Shown here: piece by piece, positions 32,460 to 41,509 of the stretch
How positions within the stretch are numbered: the stretch's first letter is position 1
Layout of the letters: every line of letters starts with the position of its first letter
Assembly (NCBI RefSeq): GCF_015704865.1
Contig: NZ_JADQTO010000005.1
Coordinates: 87,016-151,015, forward strand
Reading direction: 5' to 3'
Origin: Actinoplanes aureus
GTDB taxonomy: Bacteria > Actinomycetota > Actinomycetes > Mycobacteriales > Micromonosporaceae
DNA: 64,000 bases
Made by a program: the position numbers and the translations under genes
The notes under the pieces: generated by a model
The model's database searches: none
What the model was told of the DNA's origin: nothing
What the model saw: the letters and a program-made list of their open reading frames with translations, nothing else

Positions 32460-33677
32460 TGCGCTGAGGAAGTGGCGGATCGCGTCGAGGACGTGCTGTT
32501 CGATCAGGCGCTGGTGTTTGGCGATGTCGGGGTAGCGGCGGTGGTCGTCGGGCGGGCAGGCCAGCTCACGGACCGCCACCCGCGCCCCGTGATCCAGACC
32601 GAGCCGCAACGTCCGTACCCGGTCACCGCCGGCCGGACCGGCGGTGCGGCGGGTGAAGGCGCGGTTGTCCGGCAGCGCGTCGCCGAGGGCCCGCAGCAGG
32701 CGGAACGGTGCCCGGACCGCCACCCGCGGTGTGCCGAGGAGGCCGCAGCGTACGGCGCGGAACCAGGCCTGCCGGCCGGTGGCGTCGGGCAGGTCGACGA
32801 TCCGGTACGCCTCGGGGCACGGGGTGAGGGCCGTGGTGGTGGACTCCAGGTAGAGGGCGCCGGCCTGCACGGCGACGTGGATGTGCACCGTGGTGACCAC
32901 CTCGCCACCGCTTGACGCGACCTGGCAGGCCAGATGGTGGCGGGCCGGCCCGGTGGGGCGGCGGATGATCTCGGCGACCAGCTCGGGCGGGGTGATCGAG
33001 GCGAGGCTGCCCACCTCGGTGCCGGCCAGGTGGACGCGGTCGGTGACGGTCAGGCCGGGGATGGTCTCCTCCGGTACCGTGCCCGGGCCGCCGACCAGGG
33101 CGCCCAGGCGCCACCGCAGGTGGGCGACCACCTCGGCGGCGTCGAACGGCACCGGCCCTGGCCCGAGCGGCTGGGTGAGACCCCAGGTGCCGATGACCGG
33201 ACCGGCGCCGAGGAACCGGTGGTGGCCGGCTTGGACGACGGTGTTCCCGTACTGCTGGAGGTCGATCTCGCGCAGCCGCGGGTCGGTCCCGGGGGCGGTG
33301 GGGGTACGGCCGGGGCGGAAGCGTTCCAGCTGGGCGTGCCGCCACAGTGACCAGGCCACCGAGCAGACCGGCAGCAGGACCGCGGCGATGGTGATCGCGT
33401 GCAGCGGGGTGATCGGGGCGGCGCCGAGCGCGGCCAGCAGCACGACCGTCACGGCGGCGTCGCGGATCAGCGCGACGCGGCGAGCCCGCCGGCAGTGCGC
33501 CAGCACCGGGGTGACCGAGAAGCCGTAGGACAACGCGACCGCCCGGGCCGGCCGGTGATAGACCTCCCGCATCGCGGTGTCACGGAAGGTCTCGTCCAGG
33601 TAGGCGCCGGCGCACAGGTGCCGGGTGGCGGTGGTGGGGTCGTCCGGGAAGGGTGGCGCGTGCGGCGGAGACACCAT
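32442..33677 (-). CDS. Hypothetical protein with N-terminal transmembrane segments
   Basis: A 411-residue protein. Two closely spaced hydrophobic helices lie at about residues 72-110 (A-V-T-V-V-L-L-A-A-L-G-A-A and I-T-I-A-A-V-L-L-P-V-C-S-V-A-W). The large C-terminal part is soluble, with D-P-R-L-R-E-I-D-L-Q-Q-Y-G-N-T-V-V, F-L-G-A-G-P-V-I-G-T-W-G-L-T-Q-P, H-I-H-V-A-V-Q and, near the end, Y-P-D-I-A-K-H-Q-R-L-I-E-Q-H. The G-A-G-x-x-x-x-x-W block recurs in actinomycete membrane proteins of unknown role. No family recognised. It overlaps the AraC-family gene tail to tail, and its upstream neighbour on the same strand is glgC, 95 nt away. Confidence 0.75.
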   Translation of the reverse strand: MVSPPHAPPFPDDPTTATRHLCAGAYLDETFRDTAMREVYHRPARAVALSYGFSVTPVLAHCRRARRVALIRDAAVTVVLLAALGAAPITPLHAITIAAVLLPVCSVAWSLWRHAQLERFRPGRTPTAPGTDPRLREIDLQQYGNTVVQAGHHRFLGAGPVIGTWGLTQPLGPGPVPFDAAEVVAHLRWRLGALVGGPGTVPEETIPGLTVTDRVHLAGTEVGSLASITPPELVAEIIRRPTGPARHHLACQVASSGGEVVTTVHIHVAVQAGALYLESTTTALTPCPEAYRIVDLPDATGRQAWFRAVRCGLLGTPRVAVRAPFRLLRALGDALPDNRAFTRRTAGPAGGDRVRTLRLGLDHGARVAVRELACPPDDHRRYPDIAKHQRLIEQHVLDAIRHFLSASVSSA

Positions 33678-33772
33678 GCCGGTCTCCCGTTGTCGCAGGT
33701 GGCGGGCCGTTGAAGGAAGCCTAGGAAGGCGGAACGGAACCCGTCAATGCGTCCTCCGGGTGACCCCGGCGG

Positions 33773-35005
33773 TCACAGCTCGACCCGCTGGCCCTTGCCG
33801 ACCACCACCACGCCGTTGTCGCTGACCGTGTAGAGCTTGCGGTCCCGCTCCAGGTCGACACCGATCTGCGCGCCCTCCGGGATGACCACGTTCTTGTCGA
33901 TGATCGCGTTGCGGATCACCGCGCGGCGGCCGACCGAGACGCCCTCCATGATGACCGCACCGTCGACGTGCGCCCACGAGTTCACCCGCACGTTCGGGGA
34001 GATGACCGAGCGCTCCACCAGGGCGCCGGAGACCACCACACCGGGGGAGATCATCGAGTCGATGGCGCGGCCCTGCCGGTCGTCGTACCCGTGCACGAAC
34101 TTGGCCGGCGGCCAGGAGCCGTAGTTGGTGAAGATGGGCCAGTCGTGGTTGTAGAGGTTGAAGATCGGCAGGGTGGCGATCAGGTCCAGGTGAGCCTCGT
34201 AGAACGAGTCCAGCGTCCCCACGTCACGCCAGTAGCCGCGGTCGCGCTCGGTGCTGCCGGGCACGTCGTTGTCGCGGAAGTCGTAGACGTTCGCCTCGCC
34301 GCGCTCGACGAGCATCGGGATGATGTTGCCGCCCATGTCGTGCTTGCTGTCCGGGTTCTGCGCGTCGGCGGAGACCGCCTCGCACAGGGCCCGGGTGGTG
34401 AACACGTAGTTGCCCATCGACGCGTACACCTCGTCGGGGGCGTCGGCCAGCCCGACGGCGTCACGCGGCTTCTCCCGGAAGGCCTGGATCTTCTTGCCGT
34501 CCGGGCCGACCTCGATCACGCCGAACTGGTCGGCGAGCGACAGCGGCTGACGGATGCCGGCGACCGTGACGGCGGCGCCCGAGGCGATGTGGTCGTTGAC
34601 CATCTGCTTCGGGTCCATCCGGTAGATGTGGTCGGCACCGAAGACGATCACGTAGTCCGGCGACTCGTCGTTGATCAGGTTGAGGCTCTGGTAGATGGCG
34701 TCCGCCGAGCCGGCGAACCAGCGCGGTCCGAGCCGCTGCTGGGCCGGCACCGGAGTGACGTAGTTGCCCAGCAGCGTCGACATCCGCCACGTCTTGGAGA
34801 TGTGCCGGTCGAGTGAGTGCGACTTGTACTGGGTCAGTACGACGATCTTGAGGTACCCCGCGTTCGCGAGGTTGGACAGCACGAAATCGATCATGCGATA
34901 TATGCCGCCGAACGGGACGCCGGGTTTGGCCCGGTCCGCCGTGAGGGGCATCAGGCGCTTGCCTTCTCCACCAGCCAGAACGATCGCAAGCACCTTGACA
35001 GCCAT
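33773..35005 (-). CDS. glgC: Glucose-1-phosphate adenylyltransferase (ADP-glucose synthase)
   Basis: A 410-residue enzyme. The N-terminal nucleotidyltransferase shows [17 protein letters not shown] and [10 protein letters not shown], with D-H-I-Y-R-M-D carrying the catalytic Asp, and F-R-E-K-P; the C-terminal part is the left-handed beta-helix ([27 protein letters not shown]). It makes ADP-glucose for glycogen or maltose-1-phosphate synthesis. The start ATG is 7 nt behind TAGCGT with no Shine-Dalgarno sequence. It is divergent from glgA, with 114 bp between the starts, so the two are likely co-regulated. Confidence 0.97.
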   Translation of the reverse strand: MAVKVLAIVLAGGEGKRLMPLTADRAKPGVPFGGIYRMIDFVLSNLANAGYLKIVVLTQYKSHSLDRHISKTWRMSTLLGNYVTPVPAQQRLGPRWFAGSADAIYQSLNLINDESPDYVIVFGADHIYRMDPKQMVNDHIASGAAVTVAGIRQPLSLADQFGVIEVGPDGKKIQAFREKPRDAVGLADAPDEVYASMGNYVFTTRALCEAVSADAQNPDSKHDMGGNIIPMLVERGEANVYDFRDNDVPGSTERDRGYWRDVGTLDSFYEAHLDLIATLPIFNLYNHDWPIFTNYGSWPPAKFVHGYDDRQGRAIDSMISPGVVVSGALVERSVISPNVRVNSWAHVDGAVIMEGVSVGRRAVIRNAIIDKNVVIPEGAQIGVDLERDRKLYTVSDNGVVVVGKGQRVEL

Positions 35006-35012
35006 GGAAAGG

Positions 35013-35018
35013 ACGCTA
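35013..35018 (-). promoter_or_regulatory. Putative -10 hexamer for leaderless glgC transcript
   Basis: TAGCGT on the minus strand ends 7 nt before the glgC ATG at 35005. Confidence 0.5.
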
Positions 35019-35106
35019 ATGTTCCGGCCGCTGGTACGCCACCCGAAAGGGCGGTTCGAAATATCTTGCTCGCGCTGCCAGGGTCTTGCCGCTCAGGCCA
35101 CCCGGC

Positions 35107-35112
35107 TATCCT
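35107..35112 (+). promoter_or_regulatory. Putative -10 hexamer for leaderless glgA transcript
   Basis: TATCCT ends 7 nt before the glgA GTG at 35120; TTGCCG lies about 15 nt further upstream as a possible -35. Confidence 0.5.
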
Positions 35113-35119
35113 GCGACTC

Positions 35120-36331
35120 GTGACCGTTTCGGGGACCTCGACGCTGCGTGCCGACCTGCTCACCCGGGAGTACCCGCCGGAGGTGTACGGCGGCGCCGGG
35201 GTCCACCTGGAGTACCTGACCCGGGACCTGCGGCGCCTGGCCGAGGTGCGGGTGCACTGCTTCGGCGCCCCGCGCGACGAGCCGGGCGTCACGGCGTACC
35301 CCGAACCGGCCGAGCTGGCCGGCGCGAACGCGGCCTTGCGGACCATGGGGGTGAACCTCGCGATGGCGTCCGGCTGTGCCGGCGCCGACGTGGTGCACAG
35401 CCACACCTGGTACGCGAACTTCGCCGGGCACACCGCCAAGCTGCTGCACGGGATCCCGCACGTGATGACCACGCACAGCCTGGAGCCGCTGCGCCCGTGG
35501 AAGGCCGAGCAGCTCGGCGGTGGGTACGCGCTGTCCTCGTACTGCGAGCGGACCGCGATCGAGCACGCCGACGCGATCGTCGCGGTCTCCGGCGGGATGC
35601 GGCGGGACGTGCTCAAGGCGTACCCGTCGGTGAACCCGGACCGGATCCACGTCGTCTACAACGGCATCGACACCGAGCTCTACTCGCCGGACCGCGGCAC
35701 CGACGTGGTGGACCGGCTCGGCATCGACCGCGGCCGGCCGAGCGTGGTGTTCGTCGGCCGGATCACCCGGCAGAAGGGCCTGCCGTACCTGATGCGGGCC
35801 TGCCAGGACCTGCCCGCCGACGCCCAGATCATCCTGCTCGCCGGCGCGCCGGACACCCCGGAGATCGCCGCCGAGGTCGAGGCCCTGGCCCGCGATCTGC
35901 GCGCGGCCCGCGACCCGCAGGGCGTGATCTGGGTGCAGGAGATGCTGCCGAAGCAGGAGGTCATCCAGGTCCTCACGCACGCCACGGTCTTCGTCTGCCC
36001 GTCGGTCTACGAGCCGATGGGCATCGTCAACCTGGAGGCGATGGCCTGCGAGACCGCGGTGGTCGCCACCGCGACCGGCGGCATCCCCGAGGTGGTCGCG
36101 GACGGCGAGACCGGCTTGCTGGTGCCGATCGAGCAGGTCGAGGACGGTACCGGCACGCCGGTGCACCCGGAGAAGTTCGTCGCCGACCTGGCCGCCACCC
36201 TGACCCGGGTGCTGCGTGACCCGCGGCTCGCCGACGAGATGGGCAAGGCCGGCCGCCGTCGCGCGGTCGAGCACTTCAGCTGGTCCCGCATCGCCGAGGA
36301 CACCCTCGAGGTCTACCGGTCGGTGCTGTGA
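35120..36331 (+). CDS. glgA: GT4-family glycogen synthase / maltose-1-phosphate synthase (GlgA/GlgM type)
   Basis: A 403-residue GT-B glycosyltransferase of the short actinobacterial type. The acceptor-side N-terminus has R-E-Y-P-P-E-V-Y-G-G-A-G-V-H; the donor domain has V-V-F-V-G-R-I-T-R-Q-K-G-L-P and the E-x7-E motif region Y-E-P-M-G-I-V-N-L-E-A-M-A-C. Mycobacterial relatives (GlgM) join ADP-glucose and glucose-1-phosphate into maltose-1-phosphate for the GlgE pathway, so the label glycogen synthase may be inexact. GTG at 35120 is chosen from the conserved N-terminus and the TATCCT hexamer. It overlaps the next gene by 4 nt and is divergent from glgC. Confidence 0.93.
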   Translation: MTVSGTSTLRADLLTREYPPEVYGGAGVHLEYLTRDLRRLAEVRVHCFGAPRDEPGVTAYPEPAELAGANAALRTMGVNLAMASGCAGADVVHSHTWYANFAGHTAKLLHGIPHVMTTHSLEPLRPWKAEQLGGGYALSSYCERTAIEHADAIVAVSGGMRRDVLKAYPSVNPDRIHVVYNGIDTELYSPDRGTDVVDRLGIDRGRPSVVFVGRITRQKGLPYLMRACQDLPADAQIILLAGAPDTPEIAAEVEALARDLRAARDPQGVIWVQEMLPKQEVIQVLTHATVFVCPSVYEPMGIVNLEAMACETAVVATATGGIPEVVADGETGLLVPIEQVEDGTGTPVHPEKFVADLAATLTRVLRDPRLADEMGKAGRRRAVEHFSWSRIAEDTLEVYRSVL

Positions 36332-37941
36332 CGTTGCTCCGCAAGCCCCCCGCACAGATCGCACTGCTCTCCGCCGTGGTGCTGTTCGTGGTGGCGGTGC
36401 TCGGTCTCGGCCTGCTCCGGGCCGCGTTCTACGAGCCGGCCACGGCCGGCAACGAGGTCGTCCCCGCCGTGGAGGCCCCGGCGCGGACCGCCGCCGGGCA
36501 GTGCGGCCTCCAGCCGGTGCGCGCGGCTCGCGAGCTGCGCGGCATGTGGCTGACCACGGTCTACAACATCGACTTCCCGAGCCGGCCGGGACTGCCGCAG
36601 GCGCAGGTGAAGGCCGAGTACCTGAAGTGGCTCGACCTCGCCGTGGCGCAGCGGCACAACGCGATCTTCGTGCACGTCCGGCCCAGCGGAGACGCGTTCT
36701 GGCCGTCGAAGTACGCGCCCTGGTCGAACTTCCTGACCGGCAAGCTGGACGGGTCGGATCCGGGCTGGGACCCGATGGCGTTCATGGTCGACGAGGCGCA
36801 CCGGCGGAACCTGGAGTTCCACGCGTGGTTCAACCCGTACCGGGGGACCCAGCCGGCCCCGTCCGGTGCCGGCGCCGACCTGACCAAGCTGGCGCCGAAC
36901 CACCCGCTGCGCACCCGTCCGGAGTGGCGCATCGCCTACCCGACCGGCAAGACCGGCCGGCTCTACTTCGATCCGGGAAACCCGGACGCCCGCAGGTTCG
37001 TCGAGGACGCGATGCTGGAGGCGGTTCAGAAGTACGATGTCGACGGCGTCCACTTCGACGACTTCTTCTACCCTTACCCCGAAAAAGGGGAAAACTTCCC
37101 CGATGACGTGTCTTATGCGAAATATGGTGCTGGGAAGTCCCGTGCCGACTGGCGCCGGGAGAACGTCGACACCCTGGTCCGTGAGATGCAGCAGCGGATC
37201 CGCGAGATCAAGCCCTGGGTGAAGTTCGGGATCAGCCCGTTCGGCATCTGGCGCAACGGCGGCGAGGGCTCCGACACCAAGGGCCTGGAGAGCTACAGCG
37301 CGATCTACGCCGACACCCGCCGATGGGTGCGCGAGGGCTGGCTGGACTACATCGTCCCGCAGCTGTACTGGACGATCGGCTTCGACAAGGCCGACTACAC
37401 CAAGGTGCTGCCCTGGTGGGTGAATACCGTCAAGGGCACCGGCGTGCAGCTCTACATCGGCATGGCCGACTACCGGGTGGGCGAGAAGGGCGACTGGAGC
37501 GACCCGGCCCAGCTCGACCGGCAGATGCGGCTCAACGACCAGTACGGCGTTCAGGGCCAGGTCCACTTCAGCGCCAAGCAGATCCTGGCGAACCGGCTCG
37601 GCTCCGTCGACCTGTACCGCGACCGCCACTACGCCTCACCCGCGCTGCTGCCCCGGATGGAACACCTGCCGGCTTCGCCGCCCGCGGCGCCGACCATCAC
37701 CGGCGCGGCACGTGCGGACAACGGCTCGCTAGTCCTGGAGACGGCGCCGGGAGGCGGGGCCACGAGCTGGGCCCTTTACCGTACGGGTGACGGCGCCGCC
37801 GGTCTGGTGGCGACCGGCCGCGCGGGCACCGCGGTGGCCGACCCGAAGCCACCGGCCGGCCCGGTCACCTATTGCCTGAGCGGCCTGGACCGCTCCGCCA
37901 ACGAGGGCCCGCTCAGCGCGCCCTTCACCGCCACGTCTTGA
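36328..37941 (+). CDS. GH10-like (GHL10/DUF187) exported glycoside hydrolase
   Basis: A 537-residue protein. A signal anchor (A-L-L-S-A-V-V-L-F-V-V-A-V-L-G-L) occupies residues about 11-30. The GHL10 domain follows from about residue 65: R-E-L-R-G-M-W-L-T-T-V-Y-N-I-D-F-P-S, A-I-F-V-H-V-R-P-S-G-D-A, W-F-N-P-Y-R, V-D-G-V-H-F-D-D-F-F-Y-P-Y and I-G-M-A-D-Y-R. The last ~90 residues look like an Ig/Fn3-type beta domain. Family members act on cell-surface or extracellular glycans; the substrate here is unknown. The GTG overlaps the glgA stop (GTGA), which places an exported hydrolase under the control of an intracellular alpha-glucan gene. Confidence 0.88.
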   Translation: MTLLRKPPAQIALLSAVVLFVVAVLGLGLLRAAFYEPATAGNEVVPAVEAPARTAAGQCGLQPVRAARELRGMWLTTVYNIDFPSRPGLPQAQVKAEYLKWLDLAVAQRHNAIFVHVRPSGDAFWPSKYAPWSNFLTGKLDGSDPGWDPMAFMVDEAHRRNLEFHAWFNPYRGTQPAPSGAGADLTKLAPNHPLRTRPEWRIAYPTGKTGRLYFDPGNPDARRFVEDAMLEAVQKYDVDGVHFDDFFYPYPEKGENFPDDVSYAKYGAGKSRADWRRENVDTLVREMQQRIREIKPWVKFGISPFGIWRNGGEGSDTKGLESYSAIYADTRRWVREGWLDYIVPQLYWTIGFDKADYTKVLPWWVNTVKGTGVQLYIGMADYRVGEKGDWSDPAQLDRQMRLNDQYGVQGQVHFSAKQILANRLGSVDLYRDRHYASPALLPRMEHLPASPPAAPTITGAARADNGSLVLETAPGGGATSWALYRTGDGAAGLVATGRAGTAVADPKPPAGPVTYCLSGLDRSANEGPLSAPFTATS

Positions 37942-37989
37942 CGCCCTGGCGCCGGTTTCCCGGCCGGCCCGAGGTGGCCTCGGCGATCG

Positions 37990-38472
37990 TTACCGGTCTC
38001 TCTTGAACACGACGACGAAACTCGCCACCAGGCCGGAGCACCCCAGCACGAGCAAGATCGTTAATATGGCGATATGGATCGCGGTGCGGTCTTCCGCTGA
38101 TTCCATGGCATCGACGAATTCCTGGAGCCCCAAACCACACAGGATGCCGCTGATGACGCCGGTGATGTGCCAGGCGGGCGGCGATCGCCGCGGTCTCAGG
38201 TCGTCCTGGGCCTGCCGGACGTGCTGGGCGGATACGCTGTCCAGGTGATCTTGGCGCGCCATTTTGATGGCCTCGAGCGAGACGGTGCGCAGGTGCTCGG
38301 CGTTGACGTTCACCAGTTCGCGCGCACCTGCTGCCGAGAAGTCGCTCGGCCCACCCGGCCGACGCAGCTCCTCACCGACCTCGAAGGCGATGCCGCGAAT
38401 CGCTTCCGTCGCAGTGGGTAGATCGATGGGGGTCGGGTTCACATGTCCGGCGGAACCGGCGTCCGGTGTCAT
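37990..38472 (-). CDS. Histone-fold-like protein with two transmembrane helices
   Basis: A 160-residue protein. After a Pro-rich start, residues about 20-92 read like a histone fold: a short helix (T-E-A-I-R-G-I-A-F-E-V-G-E-E-L, 22-36), a loop with P-G-G-P-S-D-F-S, a long central helix (A-R-E-L-V-N-V-N-A-E-H-L-R-T-V-S-L-E-A-I, continuing to residue 75) ending K-M-A-R, then D-S-V-S-A-Q-H-V-R-Q-A, where archaeal histones have R-K-T-V-x-x-x-D-V-x-x-A. The loop-2 Arg of classical histones is absent. Two hydrophobic helices follow (about 101-120 and 131-156) with a K-R-D-R cytoplasmic end. It is the second gene of a two-gene operon and its ATG overlaps the upstream stop by 4 nt. The histone reading is by pattern only. 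Confidence 0.6.
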   Translation of the reverse strand: MTPDAGSAGHVNPTPIDLPTATEAIRGIAFEVGEELRRPGGPSDFSAAGARELVNVNAEHLRTVSLEAIKMARQDHLDSVSAQHVRQAQDDLRPRRSPPAWHITGVISGILCGLGLQEFVDAMESAEDRTAIHIAILTILLVLGCSGLVASFVVVFKRDR

Positions 38473-39707
38473 CCTGGCGATTCCTCGCGGCGAATGGGAA
38501 GCCCGTGTAAGAAGTGGCTGACCTGAATGGCGACAGCGCCGAAGGCGACGACGGCCATCGGTGGACTCACGGTGTCACGCACTCGGCTCAACGCCAATGC
38601 GCCGTTCCACCGACGCACGATGGAGGACTCGATCTCCCGTTGCTCGTTCCGCAGCGGTGTGCGGATCAAAGCCGTGAGGAGAACGGCCATCGTCACCGCG
38701 CCGAGGGCGACGAAGAGGACGCCGATGACCCGGGCGCGGAGCGTTGCCGGGCCGGCATCGCCACCTGGGATGAGGAGCAGGTTTCTCAGCAGCCAGGCCA
38801 GGGCTGTCGAATAGGTGGCAGGGCGGCCGGAACACTCTTGCGCGCAGGCCGCGCGCTCCGTCTCGCTGACGAACAGCGCGGTCGCGGCGAGGGCGGCTCC
38901 CACGCCGCACACGAACGTGGCCACGAACGAGATGCCTGCCCTGGGCTGCGGATCCGGGACCGACAGGGTCGGGTAGTCCTGCTTTGCCATGAGATAGATG
39001 CCCGCGTCTTCACCCAGCCGCTCCGCCAGCACACGAGGGGCGGTGCGGGCCGCTTCCGTGGTCAGCCCCTGTCGGAGGATGATCAGTGTGTCGGCTCGCC
39101 GCTGCTGCTGCGCCGCCTCCAGCAAGGCGACTACCTCTCCGTCGGTTTCCGCATGGCACAGCGAAACCGACCAGAACTCGTCGGCCACCTGCTCCGAGGC
39201 ATTGCTCTCGGCAACCGGCAAGCGACGCTTGCCGATCAGGATGGCCACGTCCACGATTATCTTTGTCACCGTCGAGACCTGAAGCAGGGTCACCCATCCC
39301 ACCGAGATCAACACCGTGATGACTGCGGCCATGGGCGACACGAGGGCGATCAGGAGGGCCAGGCAGAGCCCGACGACCGGGGGAGCCAAGAAGGTGACGA
39401 ATGCCCAATGGCGGTCGAGTGCGGAGAGGATTTTCGCCGTGCTGCCGAGTTCGGGTAGTCGCGGGGCGGCCCCGCCGGGCGGCCGCAGCAGTGCGAAGGA
39501 ATCAGGTGAGCGCCAGATCAGCGTGCCCTGGCGGGCGGCGGCGTAGATCTGGACCGGCAGTGGGGCTCGGTCTCGCGTCAGCCCCGTGACGCTCCTCGGC
39601 CGATTGGCTGCGACGGCTGCCCTGCCGAAGGGGGAGCGGCGGACCGACCGGTACGCCCTCCTGCACTCGGAGAACGTCGGGTTCGGCGGACGTGGCGAGG
39701 TCCCCAT
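38469..39707 (-). CDS. Polytopic membrane protein partnered with the histone-fold-like protein
   Basis: A 412-residue protein if started at ATG 39707 (TTG 39728 is an in-frame alternative; neither has a clear ribosome-binding site). After a basic N-terminal ~100 residues there are hydrophobic helices at about 101-123 and 126-158, a soluble domain at about 160-258 with L-P-V-A-E-S-N-A-S-E-Q-V-A-D-E-F-W-S-V-S-L-like alternation and an L-I-I-L-R-Q-G-L-T-T-E-A-A-R block, then helices at about 259-280, 327-347 and 382-403. A loop with C-A-Q-E-C could form a disulfide. No family recognised. The gene overlaps the histone-fold gene by 4 nt. Base composition here is somewhat less GC-rich than the neighbours, suggesting accessory origin. 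Confidence 0.75.
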   Translation of the reverse strand: MGTSPRPPNPTFSECRRAYRSVRRSPFGRAAVAANRPRSVTGLTRDRAPLPVQIYAAARQGTLIWRSPDSFALLRPPGGAAPRLPELGSTAKILSALDRHWAFVTFLAPPVVGLCLALLIALVSPMAAVITVLISVGWVTLLQVSTVTKIIVDVAILIGKRRLPVAESNASEQVADEFWSVSLCHAETDGEVVALLEAAQQQRRADTLIILRQGLTTEAARTAPRVLAERLGEDAGIYLMAKQDYPTLSVPDPQPRAGISFVATFVCGVGAALAATALFVSETERAACAQECSGRPATYSTALAWLLRNLLLIPGGDAGPATLRARVIGVLFVALGAVTMAVLLTALIRTPLRNEQREIESSIVRRWNGALALSRVRDTVSPPMAVVAFGAVAIQVSHFLHGLPIRREESPG

Positions 39708-39848
39708 GACGTCATGGTACGAGATCAATGTCTACTGGAGATCCCTGCATTCCGCCGGCGCGCCCGACGCTGAGCTGGGCGAATGCGGAAGTCGGCGACG
39801 GCGAATCCGGCGTCACTGCTCAGCGGACACCGGCGGCGGACGAGCCGG

Positions 39849-41483
39849 TCAGCCGGTGACCTTGCCGTCGGCGACCTCCAGGTGGCGGTTGGTGGCGACC
39901 GCCTCCAGCATCCGGCGGTCGTGCGTGACCAGCAGCAGCGTGCCCGTGTAGCTGGTCAGCGCGGACTCCAGCTGCTCGATGGCGGCCAGGTCGAGGTGGT
40001 TCGTCGGCTCGTCCAGGACCAGCAGGTTCACGCCGCGCGCCTGGAGCAGGGCCAGGGCCGCGCGGGTGCGTTCGCCCGGCGACAGCGACTCGGCGGGGCG
40101 CAGCACGTGCCCGGATCTCAGCCCGAACTTGGCGAGCAGCGTCCGTACGTCCGGGTCGTTCCATTCCGGCACCGCGGCGCCGAACGCCCTGACCAGGGGC
40201 TGGTCGCCGAGGAACAGCCCGCGGGCCTGGTCGACCTCGCCGACCACCACGCCGGGGCCGAGATGCCGGTCGCCCTCGTCGAGGGGGATCCGGCCGAGCA
40301 GGGCGGCCAGCAGGGTGGACTTGCCGGAGCCGTTGGCCCCGGTGATCGCCACCCGGTCCGCCCAGTCGATCTGGAGGGTGACCGGGCCGAGGGTGAAGCC
40401 GCCGCGGCGTACCACCGCGTCGCGCAGCGTGGCGACCACCGCGCCGGCACGTGGTGCGGCGGCGATCTCCATGCGCAGTTCCCACTCCTTGCGCGGCTCC
40501 TCGACCACCTCCAGGCGTTCGATGAGGCGCTCGGTCTGCCGGGCCTTGGCGGCCTGCTTCTCGCTGGTCTCGCCGCGATGCGCCTTCACATGCTTGTCAC
40601 CGTCGGTGGCCTTGCGCCGGGCGTTGCGTACGCCCTTCTCCATCCAGGCACGCTGCGTCCGCGCCCGTTCCAGCAGGTCGTCCTTCTTCTCCGCGTACTC
40701 GTCGAACTGCTCGCGCGCTTGCGCCCGCGCCCGGGCCCGCTCCTCCAGATAGCTGCCGTAGCCGCCGCCGTACAGATTGACCTGCTGCTGGGCCAGGTCC
40801 AGCTCGAGGACCTTGGTGACGGTGCGAGTGAGGAACTCACGGTCGTGGCTGACCACCACGGCACCGGCGCGCAGCCCCGCGACGAAGGCCTCCAGGCGGG
40901 CCAGCCCGTCCAGGTCCAGGTCGTTGGTCGGCTCGTCGAGCAGGTAGAGGTCGTAGCGGCTGAGCAGCAGTGACGCCATCCCGGTCCGGGCCGCCTGGCC
41001 GCCGGAGAGCGCGGTCATCGGCAGGTCCAGCAGGCCGGTGAGACCGAGCTCGCCGGCGATCTGCTCGGCGCGTTCCTCCAGGTCGGCGCCGCCCAGATCG
41101 AGCCAGCGTTCGAGCGCGGTGGCGTACCGGTCGTCGGCTCCGGCCGCGCCCGCCGCCAGCTCCTCGGCGGCGGTGTCCATCGCCGCCTGCGCGGCGCCCA
41201 CCCCGGTCCGCCGGGCCAGGAAGTCACGCACCGATTCGCCCGCCCGCCGCTCGCGCTCCTGCGGCAGATAGCCGACGTTGGCGGTGGGCGGGCTGAGCGA
41301 GAGGCTTCCGCTCTCCGTCGGGATCAACCCCGCGAGGGTACGCAGCAGCGTCGTCTTGCCCGCCCCGTTGACCCCGACCAGGCCGATCACGTCTCCTGGC
41401 GCGATCACCAGGTCGAGACCGGAGAAGAGAGTGCGGTCGCCGTGCCCCGCGGCGAGTTCCCGGGCGATCATCGTGGCGCTCAT
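39849..41483 (-). CDS. ABC-F subfamily ATPase
   Basis: A 544-residue protein with two ABC domains and no membrane segment. The first has Walker [10 protein letters not shown] (about 36-44), L-S-G-G-Q-A-A-R and [12 protein letters not shown]; the second has [17 protein letters not shown] and [13 protein letters not shown] long charged interdomain linker (about 240-330) with many Arg/Lys/Glu is the P-site-tRNA-interaction motif region of ABC-F proteins. Such proteins act on the ribosome, in translation or antibiotic protection; which one cannot be told from sequence. The open frame to 41714 is not coding. TAGGAT lies 8 nt before the ATG, suggesting a leaderless message. Confidence 0.93.
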   Translation of the reverse strand: MSATMIARELAAGHGDRTLFSGLDLVIAPGDVIGLVGVNGAGKTTLLRTLAGLIPTESGSLSLSPPTANVGYLPQERERRAGESVRDFLARRTGVGAAQAAMDTAAEELAAGAAGADDRYATALERWLDLGGADLEERAEQIAGELGLTGLLDLPMTALSGGQAARTGMASLLLSRYDLYLLDEPTNDLDLDGLARLEAFVAGLRAGAVVVSHDREFLTRTVTKVLELDLAQQQVNLYGGGYGSYLEERARARAQAREQFDEYAEKKDDLLERARTQRAWMEKGVRNARRKATDGDKHVKAHRGETSEKQAAKARQTERLIERLEVVEEPRKEWELRMEIAAAPRAGAVVATLRDAVVRRGGFTLGPVTLQIDWADRVAITGANGSGKSTLLAALLGRIPLDEGDRHLGPGVVVGEVDQARGLFLGDQPLVRAFGAAVPEWNDPDVRTLLAKFGLRSGHVLRPAESLSPGERTRAALALLQARGVNLLVLDEPTNHLDLAAIEQLESALTSYTGTLLLVTHDRRMLEAVATNRHLEVADGKVTG

Positions 41484-41491
41484 CAGGGGCA

Positions 41492-41497
41492 ATCCTA
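41492..41497 (-). promoter_or_regulatory. Putative -10 hexamer for leaderless ABC-F transcript
   Basis: TAGGAT on the minus strand ends 8 nt before the ATG at 41483, inside the 26-nt gap to the upstream split-barrel gene. Confidence 0.4.
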
Positions 41498-41509
41498 GGC
41501 GCCGCCGGA

